Shown: positions 25,297 through 34,691, counted from the stretch's first letter. The stretch: 64,000 nt of DNA from G963663525 sp963663525 (GCA_963663525.2 CAXXHC010000003.1:930001-994000); one strand, 5' to 3'. The notes: generated from the letters alone by a model not told the origin. Program-made: numbers and translations.

Positions 25297-25878
25297 ATGT
25301 TCTGGACGCTCCTCGGTTCGGCCTTCGTGTTCGGTGTCGCCTTCATCCTGGCGATTCCACTGCTGGCCAACGGGGTGGCGGGATTGCTCCGTGGGGAAGC
25401 CTACGTTCCCGATTTCCGTCCCAAGGCACCCCATCCCTGGAGAAAAAGCCGCGAAATCGGCATTCGATCCTGGGCGCTGGGCTCGCTGATCTTCGCCCTG
25501 GCCATGCTCTCGATGGCGGGAGTCGGGTTCAAGTCGCTTTACCTTGGAGAACTGGGCGCTTACGTCACCCTGCTGGAATTTCCGCCCCCGCACGATCCCC
25601 AGGCGATCACGTTTACCCGGCTGTCCGACGGCGTGCAGGTGGCGTTCAGTCAGCCGATGGCGAAAGACGCCCTCAAGGAGCACTACCGGAACTATCTGAA
25701 CGACGAGGGCTGGAACATCGAACTCGAAACGCCGCTATCCATCTCGGCGGTGCACGACGAAACGCGCGTGCTGATTACCTTCACCGGTCCTTACGTGGAC
25801 GACCGGGGCGCGTTTCCCTGCCGAGCGATTTTTGTCGTCAGTAAGACGCAAAAGGTCGGGAAGACTGTAACTCCCTGA
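25297..25878 (+). CDS. Two-helix membrane protein, unknown
   Basis: A 193-residue protein with two N-terminal membrane helices (about 3-31 and 58-85) and a small extracytoplasmic domain (about 90-193) with alternating hydrophobic strands (AITFTRLSDGVQVAFSQPM, DETRVLITFTGPYV). No family recognised. It follows the TPR gene by nine bases and converges with the lipoprotein gene at 25883, only four bases separating the stop codons. Confidence 0.7.
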   Translation: MFWTLLGSAFVFGVAFILAIPLLANGVAGLLRGEAYVPDFRPKAPHPWRKSREIGIRSWALGSLIFALAMLSMAGVGFKSLYLGELGAYVTLLEFPPPHDPQAITFTRLSDGVQVAFSQPMAKDALKEHYRNYLNDEGWNIELETPLSISAVHDETRVLITFTGPYVDDRGAFPCRAIFVVSKTQKVGKTVTP

Positions 25879-25882
25879 AAAT

Positions 25883-28057
25883 TCAGTCGATATCGTACCA
25901 GCACCCCTGGGCGGCATCCATGAAGGTCCGGTCGTTTTCGTCGATCGTTCCCGACCGGTCGAGGTCCGCGCCCTCGCACCAGTCGTTGGCGTCGTCGCAG
26001 GCGGAGTCGGCGTAGGAAGATTCGAGGCTCTCGAAACGGCTCAGATCGCTTTCATCCACCGCGCCGCTGGTGTCGAGGTCGGGCCTTTCGCAGCCCAGCC
26101 GCGCCCAGTCGCAGTTGAGAACTTCCGGGTTGGTCACGCAAACCGGTAAAGCTTCGAGCAGCTTGAACCCGCCGATCACCTTGTGTCGGGGACGCTCGAC
26201 CTCCTGCCACTCCAACGTGCCCTCCGGCGTATGGATGCGCGCCTCGTAGCCGTTTTCGGTCCTTCTCATCGGCGGTGTGGAACCGTAGGTTTCCTCGTAT
26301 CGCGCCTTGACTGTATCGCTACGCCCGGAAAGCCTGTCTTCCACTTTGTCGGATATCTCTTCATCCGTCAGCAACTCGGCGGGCGTCGCTTCCTGGAAAT
26401 CCAGCAGAGAATCCAGGTAGGCGGCGGCGCTTTCGGCGCGGGTGAAGTCGTCGAGATCTTCCGCGATCGGCTCGCGTTCGGCCCAGGCGTCGAACAGGGC
26501 CGCTTCGTAGCGACGGCGCGTCCAGCGGTCGGGCTTGGTTTGTTTGTAGATGATGTCCGCGAAGGTTCGCATCAGGTCGGTAAGGTGCAGCACCGTCTCT
26601 CTCGCCTCCTCCAACAGCGCGAAATCCTTTTGGATTCTGGCGTAATAGACGAGCGCCATCATGCCCAGCGTCATTTCGTAGTAGTCATCCTGGAACGAGC
26701 CGATGAGCGTCTCGGCGGAACCGGGGGAATCGTTTTCGATCTCCTGCGCCATTTCCAGCCACGGCGTGCCGAAAAAGTGCAATTCGTCGAGGTTTTTCCA
26801 GTCTTTTCCGCAATACGCTTCGCCGATGTCACTGCACAGACGCACCGTTTCAGAGGCTTTGCATTCGTCGAAAATGCCGTCCATGATGAACTCGATAGAG
26901 CCGGGCAGCGGCAGGGACGGGGACGGAAGCGAAAGCCCTTCGGTGGAAATCGCCCGCGCTAAAAAAGCCATCGGACAACTCGAAAGGCTGCCTAAATCCT
27001 CGATTTCCGTTTCTCCGTCCGGGCGGACCTCCCCGGCGACGGTCAATGTCTCGTAGTCGTGGTGCTCGTCCACGGTCATCAGGCGGCCTTCGTAGGTCTG
27101 GACCGAATCCCCCACCCGTTGTCCCGACGCCCAGGCGTTTTGCGCCGCCGCTTTCACGTCCTCGTCCAGGTCGTCCATGCCTGCGGCTTCCATCGCGGCG
27201 AGATAGCCCAGGCCGAGGTCCGGGAAGTTGTCGCGGGAATTGTGGTTGCTCCAGAACGCCCCGCTCCAGGGATAACCGGAAGGCGTCTGCATCAGCGAGG
27301 TGCAGCAGTCGCTCACGCGGATGTAATCGGGTAGCATACTGAATCCGTAGGTCACGCAGTAGGGGCCGACTTCGGTTGCGGGCATGTACTGAAACATGAA
27401 GTCGGCGGGATTCTCGCGATAGGTGACCTGCAACCCGTCGAAAAAGGCGTGGATGATTTCGCTTTCGAGATCGGCGGAAACGGGCGTCGGAGACACCACC
27501 GTCTGATCGTTGCGGCTGCGGGTGGCGGTGCCCGCGTTGCCGTCGATGACCATGGTCCAGCCGGGATAGGCGTTGCGGGCGGTGAGACCGGGATGTCCGC
27601 TGACACCCTCCATGAAGGCCAGCCCTTCGAACATGCGCACCATACCCAGCGCCAGAAGCCGGGTGCGGAAGATTTTATAGGCGTTCCAGGCGGTCCAGAC
27701 CGACAGGCCGATCATGTTGTTGTCGTTGGGGCCGGGCACGATTTCCAGGTGGTCGCCCTCGCGGGCCACGCCCGCCTTGCCGATGGTCACGCCGAAACCC
27801 GTATCGCCGAAAACCCCGTAGCGCTGGTAGGCGATTACCGCCCGTTCCACGCGCTCTTTGTAGTAGAGTTGAAACGCCTTGGCCGCCGCTTCCGGGCGGA
27901 ATTCGTAGGATTCCTCCGCCTCTTCCATCTCTTCCGACTCGGTGATGTCGCCGTCGGTATCGCCCTGGAGTTGAGAGGGGGAATCTTCCGTATCACACGC
28001 GACACAACACAGCAAAATCCCTACGAAAAACCACGAAAAACGAAAACCTGCGTTCAT
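25883..28057 (-). CDS. Large lipoprotein with C-terminal dockerin/EF-hand-like repeats
   Basis: A 724-residue lipoprotein: the signal ends at the lipobox LLCCVAC, followed by an acidic linker (DTDGDITESEEMEEAEE). The long central region, largely helical, has no recognised family. Near the C-terminus two EF-hand-like loops, DLDTSGAVDESDLSRF and DLDRSGTIDENDRTFM, are arranged as in dockerin domains, separated by a short Cys-containing stretch. ATG 28057 was chosen because GAGGGAG lies directly before it and the signal peptide starts there, although the frame stays open further upstream. Likely surface or outer-membrane anchored. Confidence 0.8.
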   Translation of the reverse strand: MNAGFRFSWFFVGILLCCVACDTEDSPSQLQGDTDGDITESEEMEEAEESYEFRPEAAAKAFQLYYKERVERAVIAYQRYGVFGDTGFGVTIGKAGVAREGDHLEIVPGPNDNNMIGLSVWTAWNAYKIFRTRLLALGMVRMFEGLAFMEGVSGHPGLTARNAYPGWTMVIDGNAGTATRSRNDQTVVSPTPVSADLESEIIHAFFDGLQVTYRENPADFMFQYMPATEVGPYCVTYGFSMLPDYIRVSDCCTSLMQTPSGYPWSGAFWSNHNSRDNFPDLGLGYLAAMEAAGMDDLDEDVKAAAQNAWASGQRVGDSVQTYEGRLMTVDEHHDYETLTVAGEVRPDGETEIEDLGSLSSCPMAFLARAISTEGLSLPSPSLPLPGSIEFIMDGIFDECKASETVRLCSDIGEAYCGKDWKNLDELHFFGTPWLEMAQEIENDSPGSAETLIGSFQDDYYEMTLGMMALVYYARIQKDFALLEEARETVLHLTDLMRTFADIIYKQTKPDRWTRRRYEAALFDAWAEREPIAEDLDDFTRAESAAAYLDSLLDFQEATPAELLTDEEISDKVEDRLSGRSDTVKARYEETYGSTPPMRRTENGYEARIHTPEGTLEWQEVERPRHKVIGGFKLLEALPVCVTNPEVLNCDWARLGCERPDLDTSGAVDESDLSRFESLESSYADSACDDANDWCEGADLDRSGTIDENDRTFMDAAQGCWYDID

Positions 28058-28146
28058 GCTCCCTCGCCGAAGGCCGAATCCCGTCGCGTTGCTTCCTACT
28101 GTCCCGGCCATGCAAAATGTTGAAACGATTCCCGTCGAACACCGAC

Positions 28147-29931
28147 TTAGCGGCAGACCATGAATTTCTTCTGGTCGATGAACGGCGGATATACCAACTC
28201 GCCCGTATAGTGCCCGTTTTCCTGCACGAATTCCGGGAAAACCAATCCCCGCCCCAGGGGCGCTTCTTTCGTGCGTTCCTCGATCTCCGCCTTGAGCGGG
28301 TCGGTGTAGCAGTATTTTTCCTTCAGCGCGATGGCGGCGGGCTTGTCCCCGGCGGCCTTGATGTTCGCCACCATGCGCAACATGGATTCGATCGTCTCGC
28401 TCACCTTGCCGAAATCCAACTCGAAGCGGATGTACCCGTCTTCTTCCCGCCGAACAATAGCGCCCTGCTCGTCGAAGTAGTGCCACATCATCGTGCGCGC
28501 CTGGGTGTGGGCCTGGTTCGGCTCGAATTTGAGGGAAGTAATCATCGAAAGCAGCATACTGTAGTGAGACGCACGCACCATGTCGGGTCTGACGATCCCC
28601 GCCTCCCCGATGCGTTCCGCCGCCCACATGCCGAACAATTCGGCTCGGGTTTCTTCCAGGGCGCTGTACTCGGCTTCGAGGTAGTCTCGGGGCTCTCCGG
28701 GATGGTCCGGGTCTTGCCGCCCTGTGGTGTGGCCGATTTCGTGCAATGCGGAATGAAGCTGGCCTGCGTCGAAGATGTTGTCTCCCAGTTCCTCGACGAC
28801 GGCCTGCGAGAGGAATTCGTTGGCGATCATCGTTCCGCTGATCGAATGCACCGCGCGTCCCGTATTGCCATAGACCATGTTAACGGTGCCTACGTTTTTG
28901 CCGACCCATTCGTCGTTGGGCAGGGACTGGGCGATGGTGGTCATCGGCCCGGTGACGTAATCGCCGGTCCAGCATACGACGTCCACGAATTTCAGCCGGG
29001 GCAGGGCGTCGGGGTCGATTTCCTCCCGCCGCCAGTCCCAGGGGGCGTTCGCCTCCAACGCGGGAACCTGCGCCACGATTTTTCCCAGCAAGGCTTCGGC
29101 GTCGCGGTTGATGACGGTCACGTTGCCGCTGGCGGCTCCCTTGAAATTCTTCCAGTTGTCCAGGTAAACCTCGATGGCGGTCGAAAGAATGATGTCGAAG
29201 GGACTGTCGTGACGCACCCAGTGGTAGTCCGCGAGACGGCGCGCTTCTTCGCTGCCGGTGCGGAGTTCCTCGATTTTGGCATCCAGGTAGATCTGGAAAC
29301 TGATATTTTCGGTCAGAGCGCGCGCTTGTTTCAAATGGCCTATGGCATCCAGGCAGGCGTCGCGGAAAAGCTCTTCATTCAATTTCACCGACAATGTGCC
29401 GTCGTTTTTACGCACGATGGTGGTGTTGACCTTGCGGGCGTCTTCTCCCAGCGAGGCAAGCTCGTCGTCGGTGAGATCCTCCGGGTAGAAATTCGCCTTG
29501 TCGGGCAGGGGAACGAGATCGAAAAGGAAAGGCTCCACCCGCCCGTACATTTCCTGCAAACCGATTTTCTCTGCCAGATCGGCAACTTGCGCCCGGTCGC
29601 TCGACAGGACGTGATTCTTGCGTGGCAAAAACGACCACGGGCCGTTTTGCAGGTGAAGTACGGTCCGGTAGTTCTCCAGATCCTTTTTCAGCGTACCGGT
29701 CGAAGCATCGATCAGACGATCCACCAGTCCTGTCAGTTCACACGTAACCGACGTGACCTGCTCGCGAAAGACAGCGTTCATCGACTCGGCAGCGGCGACG
29801 AGATGCCCCAGGAGTTGGGTTTCACGTTCGGAATATCCTTCGAGATCGAAAGGTACTGGAGCGATTCCGGCGCGGCGCGGCGGTTCTCCGGGCTGACGGT
29901 ACGGAACGAATACGATGTCGGGCAGAGTCAT
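28147..29931 (-). CDS. Dipeptidyl-peptidase III-like (M49-type) metallopeptidase
   Basis: A 594-residue protein without a signal peptide. The zinc site is H397-E-I-G-H401, and EETRAE (426-431) supplies the third ligand; the second motif is the EECRAE box of family M49. Classical DPP III has a six-residue HEXXGH; here the site is the shorter HEXXH, a variant known in a few bacterial members such as that of Caldithrix. It would release dipeptides from N-termini of oligopeptides in the cytoplasm. ATG 29931 was chosen because GGAGGAAGG lies seven bases before it. It lies about 90 bases upstream of the large lipoprotein gene. Confidence 0.85.
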   Translation of the reverse strand: MTLPDIVFVPYRQPGEPPRRAGIAPVPFDLEGYSERETQLLGHLVAAAESMNAVFREQVTSVTCELTGLVDRLIDASTGTLKKDLENYRTVLHLQNGPWSFLPRKNHVLSSDRAQVADLAEKIGLQEMYGRVEPFLFDLVPLPDKANFYPEDLTDDELASLGEDARKVNTTIVRKNDGTLSVKLNEELFRDACLDAIGHLKQARALTENISFQIYLDAKIEELRTGSEEARRLADYHWVRHDSPFDIILSTAIEVYLDNWKNFKGAASGNVTVINRDAEALLGKIVAQVPALEANAPWDWRREEIDPDALPRLKFVDVVCWTGDYVTGPMTTIAQSLPNDEWVGKNVGTVNMVYGNTGRAVHSISGTMIANEFLSQAVVEELGDNIFDAGQLHSALHEIGHTTGRQDPDHPGEPRDYLEAEYSALEETRAELFGMWAAERIGEAGIVRPDMVRASHYSMLLSMITSLKFEPNQAHTQARTMMWHYFDEQGAIVRREEDGYIRFELDFGKVSETIESMLRMVANIKAAGDKPAAIALKEKYCYTDPLKAEIEERTKEAPLGRGLVFPEFVQENGHYTGELVYPPFIDQKKFMVCR

Positions 29932-30120
29932 GGAAAAACCTTCCTCCCCGTTATGGGGCGTTTGCCGACATTTCCAAGGAAAACCGGCGTCCATCCAAAC
30001 CATTCCAAGTCTATCGAAGCCGCAGGGAGCGTCAAGCCCGATGGTGAATTCGATCCGATTTTTCACCTTTTGTTCCAAAATGGAACGAAAAGACGCAAAC
30101 AGGTTCGAAAACGTCTGGCG

Positions 30121-30375
30121 TCAGGAGGTGACGATCATCGGCTCTCCGAAAGGTTTGATGCTGCCGTCTTCTTCGAGCGTGGCGTGAATGCAGACCACCT
30201 GCCGCTCGCCTTGCTCGATGAGTTGTTGCACGGTGGGCTCGAACGAGGGCAATTCTTCCGCCGAGGCGGTGAACAGCGTTTCCGCACCGTCGAGTCCAAG
30301 GTCTCGGCTCATGCGTTCTTCGTCGAAATCGTCGGGCCGCTCGGCCAGGTTGCAGATGTAGATGACGGTTTTCAC
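30121..30375 (-). CDS. Small conserved-looking hypothetical protein
   Basis: An 84-residue protein beginning VKTVIYICNLAERPDDFDEER with GTG 30375 preceded by GAGGAA at six bases. It is soluble and acidic, with no recognised domain (central LPSFEPTVQQLIEQGERQVVCIHATL). Codon use and the proper ribosome site support it as real. About 190 bases separate it from the M49 peptidase gene on the same strand. Confidence 0.6.
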   Translation of the reverse strand: MKTVIYICNLAERPDDFDEERMSRDLGLDGAETLFTASAEELPSFEPTVQQLIEQGERQVVCIHATLEEDGSIKPFGEPMIVTS

Positions 30376-30952
30376 GGTCGATTCCTCGTTTATGACGTTC
30401 CGAACACGAGGACGCAAGCTTAATGCGTCCGTGGATTTCTTGCAAGAAGCGTAAACCACCTTCCGCCAAAATCCGGGCGTGACTTTTATAGGAAAAATCG
30501 TAGCTCGCATCCATGTTTTCCTGAAAAACAGCGATTTCCCCTCCACATTTTCATTCACACCCGCCAAAATCCCAGGGCGATTCAATTCTTGAAGGATTAC
30601 CCCCTCCAAGCACCTTCGCGGGTGCCACGGTCTTTCGCCGTTAGGCGAATGGCCGTGAAAACACAAGCAATCCGGGCCATCGATCCGTTCCGGATCGAAG
30701 ACCCGGGCACCCTTTCCTCGATTCACCGAGTTCGATTCGTGCCGAATCAAGAATTGCATCGCCCTGCCAAAATCCGCGCCAAGGTTGCAATCCTTCACGT
30801 TTCGGGATATTTTTGATAGGATTTTTCGTCCGAAGCAAGTCTAACGGAACGAAACGTCTTGAAAAAGGCGGATTTTCACCGTTTTTCGGGTCTTCGTCCC
30901 GCAGGACTGCCGGTCGAAGCGCGAGGTCAACCGAAACCATGGAGGTGTTCCC
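30376..30952. other. 577-base non-coding stretch with repeats
   Basis: No gene is supported. It contains the foldback at 30575-30764 and three occurrences of GCCAAAATCC followed by a GC-rich word (30465, 30563 and 30766). Confidence 0.5.
30575..30764. repeat. 190-bp foldback repeat
   Basis: Terminal inverted repeat GGGCGATTCAATTCTTGA (30575-30592) against the reverse complement of TCAAGAATTGCATCGCCC (30747-30764), 17 of 18 matching. Inner words CGGGTGCC and GGGCACCC also pair. Unrelated in sequence to the repeat at 934-1115 but similar in size and form. Confidence 0.65.
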
Positions 30953-32356
30953 ATGCGCGTCAAATGCGTGGGCCTGCTCGTCGTTTTTTCCGTATTCCTC
31001 ATTTCGTGCGCCGCCAAGCAGGGGCCGTCCGCCGGTCCGGAAAGCCGCCCCGTGACGCCCCTCCAGGCTCGTGCTTTCGGTACGGACGGTCAACTGCTGC
31101 TCCAGTGGAAAGTCCAGCCGGGCGAGGGTGAAGGCAGCGTCGTGGGATACAAAATCCTGCGCAAGGAAGCCCCGATCGAGAATGCCACCGAGGCCCAACT
31201 CAAAACCGAGTTGATCGCCGACGTCAAACTTCCCGTGACCGACGGTGTGGCCGGTCCCAGGAGGGCTGCTTCCACGGTGCTCGAATACACCGACCGGCAG
31301 ATCGTCATGGACAACTGGTACACGTACCTGATTCACAGCTACAACACGAACAAAGAAGTGTCGAAGCAACCGTACGTGCTTGGTCCTTTCCAGGCCAAGA
31401 CCCCGGAAGAGGTTCCCAAAGCCATCGAAGCCACGAGCGGAGACGGAGCGGTGGAACTCACATGGCAGCCCTATCCTCCGCGTCCCTATACGATGGAGGA
31501 GCGCCGCCGCGTCGAGTCGGGTGAAACGGTGAAAGTCGGCCCGACCCATTACATCAACCTGTATCGAACCGAGGACAAGGCGAGTTATTCCGCTTCCCCG
31601 ATCAACCGGACGCCGCTTGCCAAGGGTATTTACGTGGACAACGCGGTGCCGCTCAACATCCCGTTGCACTACCGGGCGCGCGCTCTCGGACAGGTCGCCA
31701 ACAACGTCTGGTTCGAAGGCGCTCCGGGGCCGGAAGTCGTCGTCACAGCCCAGGATGAGAATCCTCCCTCTCCTCCGTTGGTCGAATGGGTCTGGGTGCT
31801 CTCCGAGAAAATCACCCTGCGTTGGCAGAACAGCACCGACGGGGGGCTTTTGGGCTACCGTCTGTTGCGCCGTCCCGCCAACAATGAAGAAGCCAAGTGG
31901 GACGACACTTCCGGGTTCATTTCCGTCAACGAATTCACCGACAAAAGCCTGCCCAGCGGCGGGGAATACGATTACAAAGTGGAAGCCTGGGACAAATCGG
32001 GCAATTACGCGCAGTCGGGTACCTATCGCATCGCCTACAATGCCAGTGGAACCGATCCCTCGGCCAAAAGCGGGGCCGATCTGCTGTTTGCAGCCGCCCC
32101 CAAACCCGTAAAGGCGAAAAAGTCCCTGGTTCCCGTGCGGGGTGAGCGTCCCCCGACGCCTCCGGGACCGCCGGAGCTTCCCGACCCGATGTCGGTCGAG
32201 CCCTTCCCGCCGGAAGCCTTCGAAGCCGAGCCCCCTCCCGCGCCCGCTCCGGCGGCGGCTCCGGCCTCGACACCCAAAAAGAAAAAGGAAGAAGACAAGC
32301 CGAAGAAAAAGAAGAAAATGGTTCCGATCATGCCTTTGATTCCTCTCACCCCGTAA
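30953..32356 (+). CDS. Fibronectin type III-like lipoprotein
   Basis: A 467-residue lipoprotein with lipobox FLISCAAK. Three fibronectin-III-like beta domains can be traced (about 35-150, 155-260, 265-360), each with a W...P start and a Y.Y.V/ID ending (YTYLIHSYN, HYRARALG, YDYKVEAWDKSGN). The C-terminus is a Pro-rich linker and a strongly basic tail (PKKKKEEDKPKKKKK). GGAGGTG precedes ATG 30953. It is 11 bases from dapA, so it is co-transcribed with lysine/peptidoglycan-precursor genes; a cell-envelope role is plausible. Confidence 0.85.
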   Translation: MRVKCVGLLVVFSVFLISCAAKQGPSAGPESRPVTPLQARAFGTDGQLLLQWKVQPGEGEGSVVGYKILRKEAPIENATEAQLKTELIADVKLPVTDGVAGPRRAASTVLEYTDRQIVMDNWYTYLIHSYNTNKEVSKQPYVLGPFQAKTPEEVPKAIEATSGDGAVELTWQPYPPRPYTMEERRRVESGETVKVGPTHYINLYRTEDKASYSASPINRTPLAKGIYVDNAVPLNIPLHYRARALGQVANNVWFEGAPGPEVVVTAQDENPPSPPLVEWVWVLSEKITLRWQNSTDGGLLGYRLLRRPANNEEAKWDDTSGFISVNEFTDKSLPSGGEYDYKVEAWDKSGNYAQSGTYRIAYNASGTDPSAKSGADLLFAAAPKPVKAKKSLVPVRGERPPTPPGPPELPDPMSVEPFPPEAFEAEPPPAPAPAAAPASTPKKKKEEDKPKKKKKMVPIMPLIPLTP

Positions 32357-32367
32357 AGGAGATTTTC

Positions 32368-33255
32368 ATGCAACCGCGCGGTATCTGGACGGCCATCGTC
32401 ACCCCATTCACTTCCGGACGCTTCGACGCCCCGGCCTATCAAAAACTGGTGGAACGCCAGGTGGAGGCGGGAGTGCAGGGAATCGTGTCCCTGGGTACGA
32501 CCGGCGAGTCTCCCACCGTCTCGATGGCGGAGCGCGAGGAAATCATCAAGCTGACCCTGAGCACGACAGCCGGGCGTATTCCGGTGATCGTCGGCTGTGG
32601 CAGCAATTCGACCGCACACACCCTGGAGCAGTTGCGCCAGGCCGAAACCCTGGGAGCCGACGGCGCTTTGGTGGTCACTCCTTATTACAACAAACCCACT
32701 CCGACGGGACTTTTGGCGCATTTCTCGGCCTGTCTCGGTGCGACTTCCCTGCCGATCGTGGCTTACAACGTGCCCGGTCGCACCGGGTGCAATATCGATC
32801 CGGATACGGCGTTTGAACTGAGCCAACTCGAACGCATGGTCGCGATCAAGGAAGCGTCCAACAATATCGGGCAGTTCCAGGAAACCGCCCGACGCACCGT
32901 TGGATGCTGGACTGTCCTTAGCGGCGACGATCCCCTGCTGCTGGCCTCGCTGGCCTGTGGCGGACAGGGACTCATTTCGGTAACGAGCAACGTGATTCCC
33001 AAAGAATTCGTAAGCATTTGGAAACACTGGGAAAACGGCGAAATCGACGTTGCGCGAGAAGAGATGTTCAAGGCATTGGGATTGATTCAGGCGATGTTTG
33101 TCTCTACCAATCCGATTCCGGTCAAGACGGCCCTGGCGATGATGGGCCTGATTCGCGAGGAATTCCGCCTGCCGATGACGTCTTTGGACGAGGCGTTGAA
33201 ACCGAAAGTGGCGGGTGCGCTGAAAGAATACGGCATCGAAATTCAGGAAGGCTGA
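32368..33255 (+). CDS. dapA: 4-hydroxy-tetrahydrodipicolinate synthase
   Basis: A 295-residue TIM-barrel aldolase that condenses pyruvate with aspartate semialdehyde, the first committed step of lysine and meso-diaminopimelate synthesis. Motifs: SLGTTGESPTVSMAE, GCGSNSTAHTLE, YYNKPTPTGL, YNVPGRTGCNI, and the Schiff-base Lys in MVAIKEASNN. Four bases separate it from dapB. Confidence 0.97.
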   Translation: MQPRGIWTAIVTPFTSGRFDAPAYQKLVERQVEAGVQGIVSLGTTGESPTVSMAEREEIIKLTLSTTAGRIPVIVGCGSNSTAHTLEQLRQAETLGADGALVVTPYYNKPTPTGLLAHFSACLGATSLPIVAYNVPGRTGCNIDPDTAFELSQLERMVAIKEASNNIGQFQETARRTVGCWTVLSGDDPLLLASLACGGQGLISVTSNVIPKEFVSIWKHWENGEIDVAREEMFKALGLIQAMFVSTNPIPVKTALAMMGLIREEFRLPMTSLDEALKPKVAGALKEYGIEIQEG

Positions 33256-33259
33256 CACC

Positions 33260-34069
33260 ATGGGCGACCAGATCCGAGTAGCCGTTCACGGCGCAGCCGG
33301 ACGCATGGGCCTGCGCATCATTCACGAGTTGCAATCCACCTCGAACATGGTGCTTGCGGCGGCTTGGGAGGCTCCGAACCACCCGGAACTCGGCTCCGAC
33401 GCCGGGAAATTCGCCGGGGTCGGTCCCCTGGGCGTGGCATTTTCCGAGATCGACCCCGACGCCGAGGTGGATGCGATCCTCGATTTCTCGCTGCCGGACG
33501 GGATGCGGCGGCTGCTCGATATCGGCCCGAAAAAGCCTCTGATTACGGGAACTACCGGGATCGGACCGCAAGAGCGCGAAGGGCTGGACAAATGGTCGAG
33601 TGGCGCGCCCGTGATCTGGTCGGCCAATTTCTCGCTGGGCATCAACATCCTGAAAAGCATCGTCGAGTTCTCCGCCTCCCGCCTTCCCGAAAGCTTCGAG
33701 GCCGAACTGTTCGACCTGCACCATGGCCGCAAGCTCGACGCTCCCTCCGGCACGGCGCGCCTTCTGGGACGAGCAGTGGCCAAGGGACGCAATCAGGATA
33801 TGTACGAGGTGTTCAAGATGGCGCGCGAGGGCACGAAAACTCCCCGAAAACGCAAGGAAATCGGCTTTGCCGCCCTGCGTGGAGGCGACGTCACGGGCGA
33901 GCACACCGTCTTTTTCCTGGGCGAGGGCGAACGGTTGGAATTGACCCACCGCGCCACCGACCGTGGCATCTTCGTGCGGGGAGCCATCCACTGCCTGCGC
34001 TGGCTGATGGACAAAGAACCGGGCATGTATGCCATCGAGGATGTACTCGATCTCAACGGCCACGAATAA
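33260..34069 (+). CDS. dapB: 4-hydroxy-tetrahydrodipicolinate reductase
   Basis: A 269-residue NAD(P)H-dependent reductase for the step after DapA. The nucleotide motif is VAVHGAAGRMG, the active-site segment is FDLHHGRKLDAPSGTA, and TGTTG and SANFSLGINIL are conserved family elements. It directly follows dapA in one operon, with an outer-membrane lipoprotein gene after it. Confidence 0.97.
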   Translation: MGDQIRVAVHGAAGRMGLRIIHELQSTSNMVLAAAWEAPNHPELGSDAGKFAGVGPLGVAFSEIDPDAEVDAILDFSLPDGMRRLLDIGPKKPLITGTTGIGPQEREGLDKWSSGAPVIWSANFSLGINILKSIVEFSASRLPESFEAELFDLHHGRKLDAPSGTARLLGRAVAKGRNQDMYEVFKMAREGTKTPRKRKEIGFAALRGGDVTGEHTVFFLGEGERLELTHRATDRGIFVRGAIHCLRWLMDKEPGMYAIEDVLDLNGHE

Positions 34070-34091
34070 GCACTTGCGAAAGGGAAGGGCA

Positions 34092-34691
34092 ATGTCCCGC
34101 AACTACCCGTTTTCGTTTCGTTTTACGCTATGCTTGTGCGTTCTGGCGGGTGCGAGCCTGATTTGCGGCTGCTATAAACCATTAAAACTTTCCGAAAAAG
34201 CGCCTCATTTTGCCGAAAGCCGGTTTTTCGTCGATCCCGATGTGAAAGTCTACGGCGATTTTCAGCAGGAATGTCGGGGACAGGAAACCTTGCTCTACAA
34301 GGCGGCGGTCGAACGGCTGACCGATGCAGGCTTCCGGGTGGTGACCGACTCCGCCGAACCGTATGATTTCAAGCTGGATATCCAGGCCGAGGAAGAAAAA
34401 AAGAGCGATTTCCTCGACCGCATGGCCCTCGGTCCGGAAAACCGTTCTCCTCGAAATCTTCCCTACGATCCCCACGTTTCCGAGCTCTATCGTATGGAAA
34501 ATACACACCAATACACCTATCGCGTCCGCACGGCGCTGGAGCGCGACGGCCAACGGATGCTCGTCGTGACGTCGTACAGCACCATTCCCGATTGCATCGA
34601 TTTCTTCGGCGTGGTGGCCGCCGACATCGCCAACGAACTGGTACGTGCGTTGGTCGAGGCCCAGCCGGAAGGGACTTCCAAGACCCCGTAA
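34092..34691 (+). CDS. Lipoprotein of unknown function
   Basis: A 199-residue lipoprotein: the signal peptide ends at SLICGC (lipid Cys about 28). The mature part has alternating strands and helices (FFVDPDVKVYGDF, AAVERLTDAGFRVVTDSAEPYDFKLDIQAEEE) like small DUF4136-type or LPS-assembly lipoproteins, but no family is certain. AAAGGGAAGG precedes ATG 34092. It lies 22 bases after dapB and probably ends that operon. Confidence 0.75.
   Translation: MSRNYPFSFRFTLCLCVLAGASLICGCYKPLKLSEKAPHFAESRFFVDPDVKVYGDFQQECRGQETLLYKAAVERLTDAGFRVVTDSAEPYDFKLDIQAEEEKKSDFLDRMALGPENRSPRNLPYDPHVSELYRMENTHQYTYRVRTALERDGQRMLVVTSYSTIPDCIDFFGVVAADIANELVRALVEAQPEGTSKTP

Noticed and set aside
23551..25683. A 710-codon minus-strand frame opposite the TPR gene.
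   Set aside because: The plus-strand frame shows clear tetratricopeptide repeats and operon spacing; the opposite frame shows no domain.
28058..28627. N-terminal extension of the dockerin-like lipoprotein in the same frame.
   Set aside because: The signal peptide, lipobox and GAGGGAG place the start at 28057; the extension runs through the 3' end of the M49 gene and is Arg/Gly-rich.
28117..30423. A 768-codon plus-strand frame opposite the M49-type peptidase.
   Set aside because: The minus-strand frame has the zinc site and ribosome site; the plus-strand frame has neither motif nor start signal.
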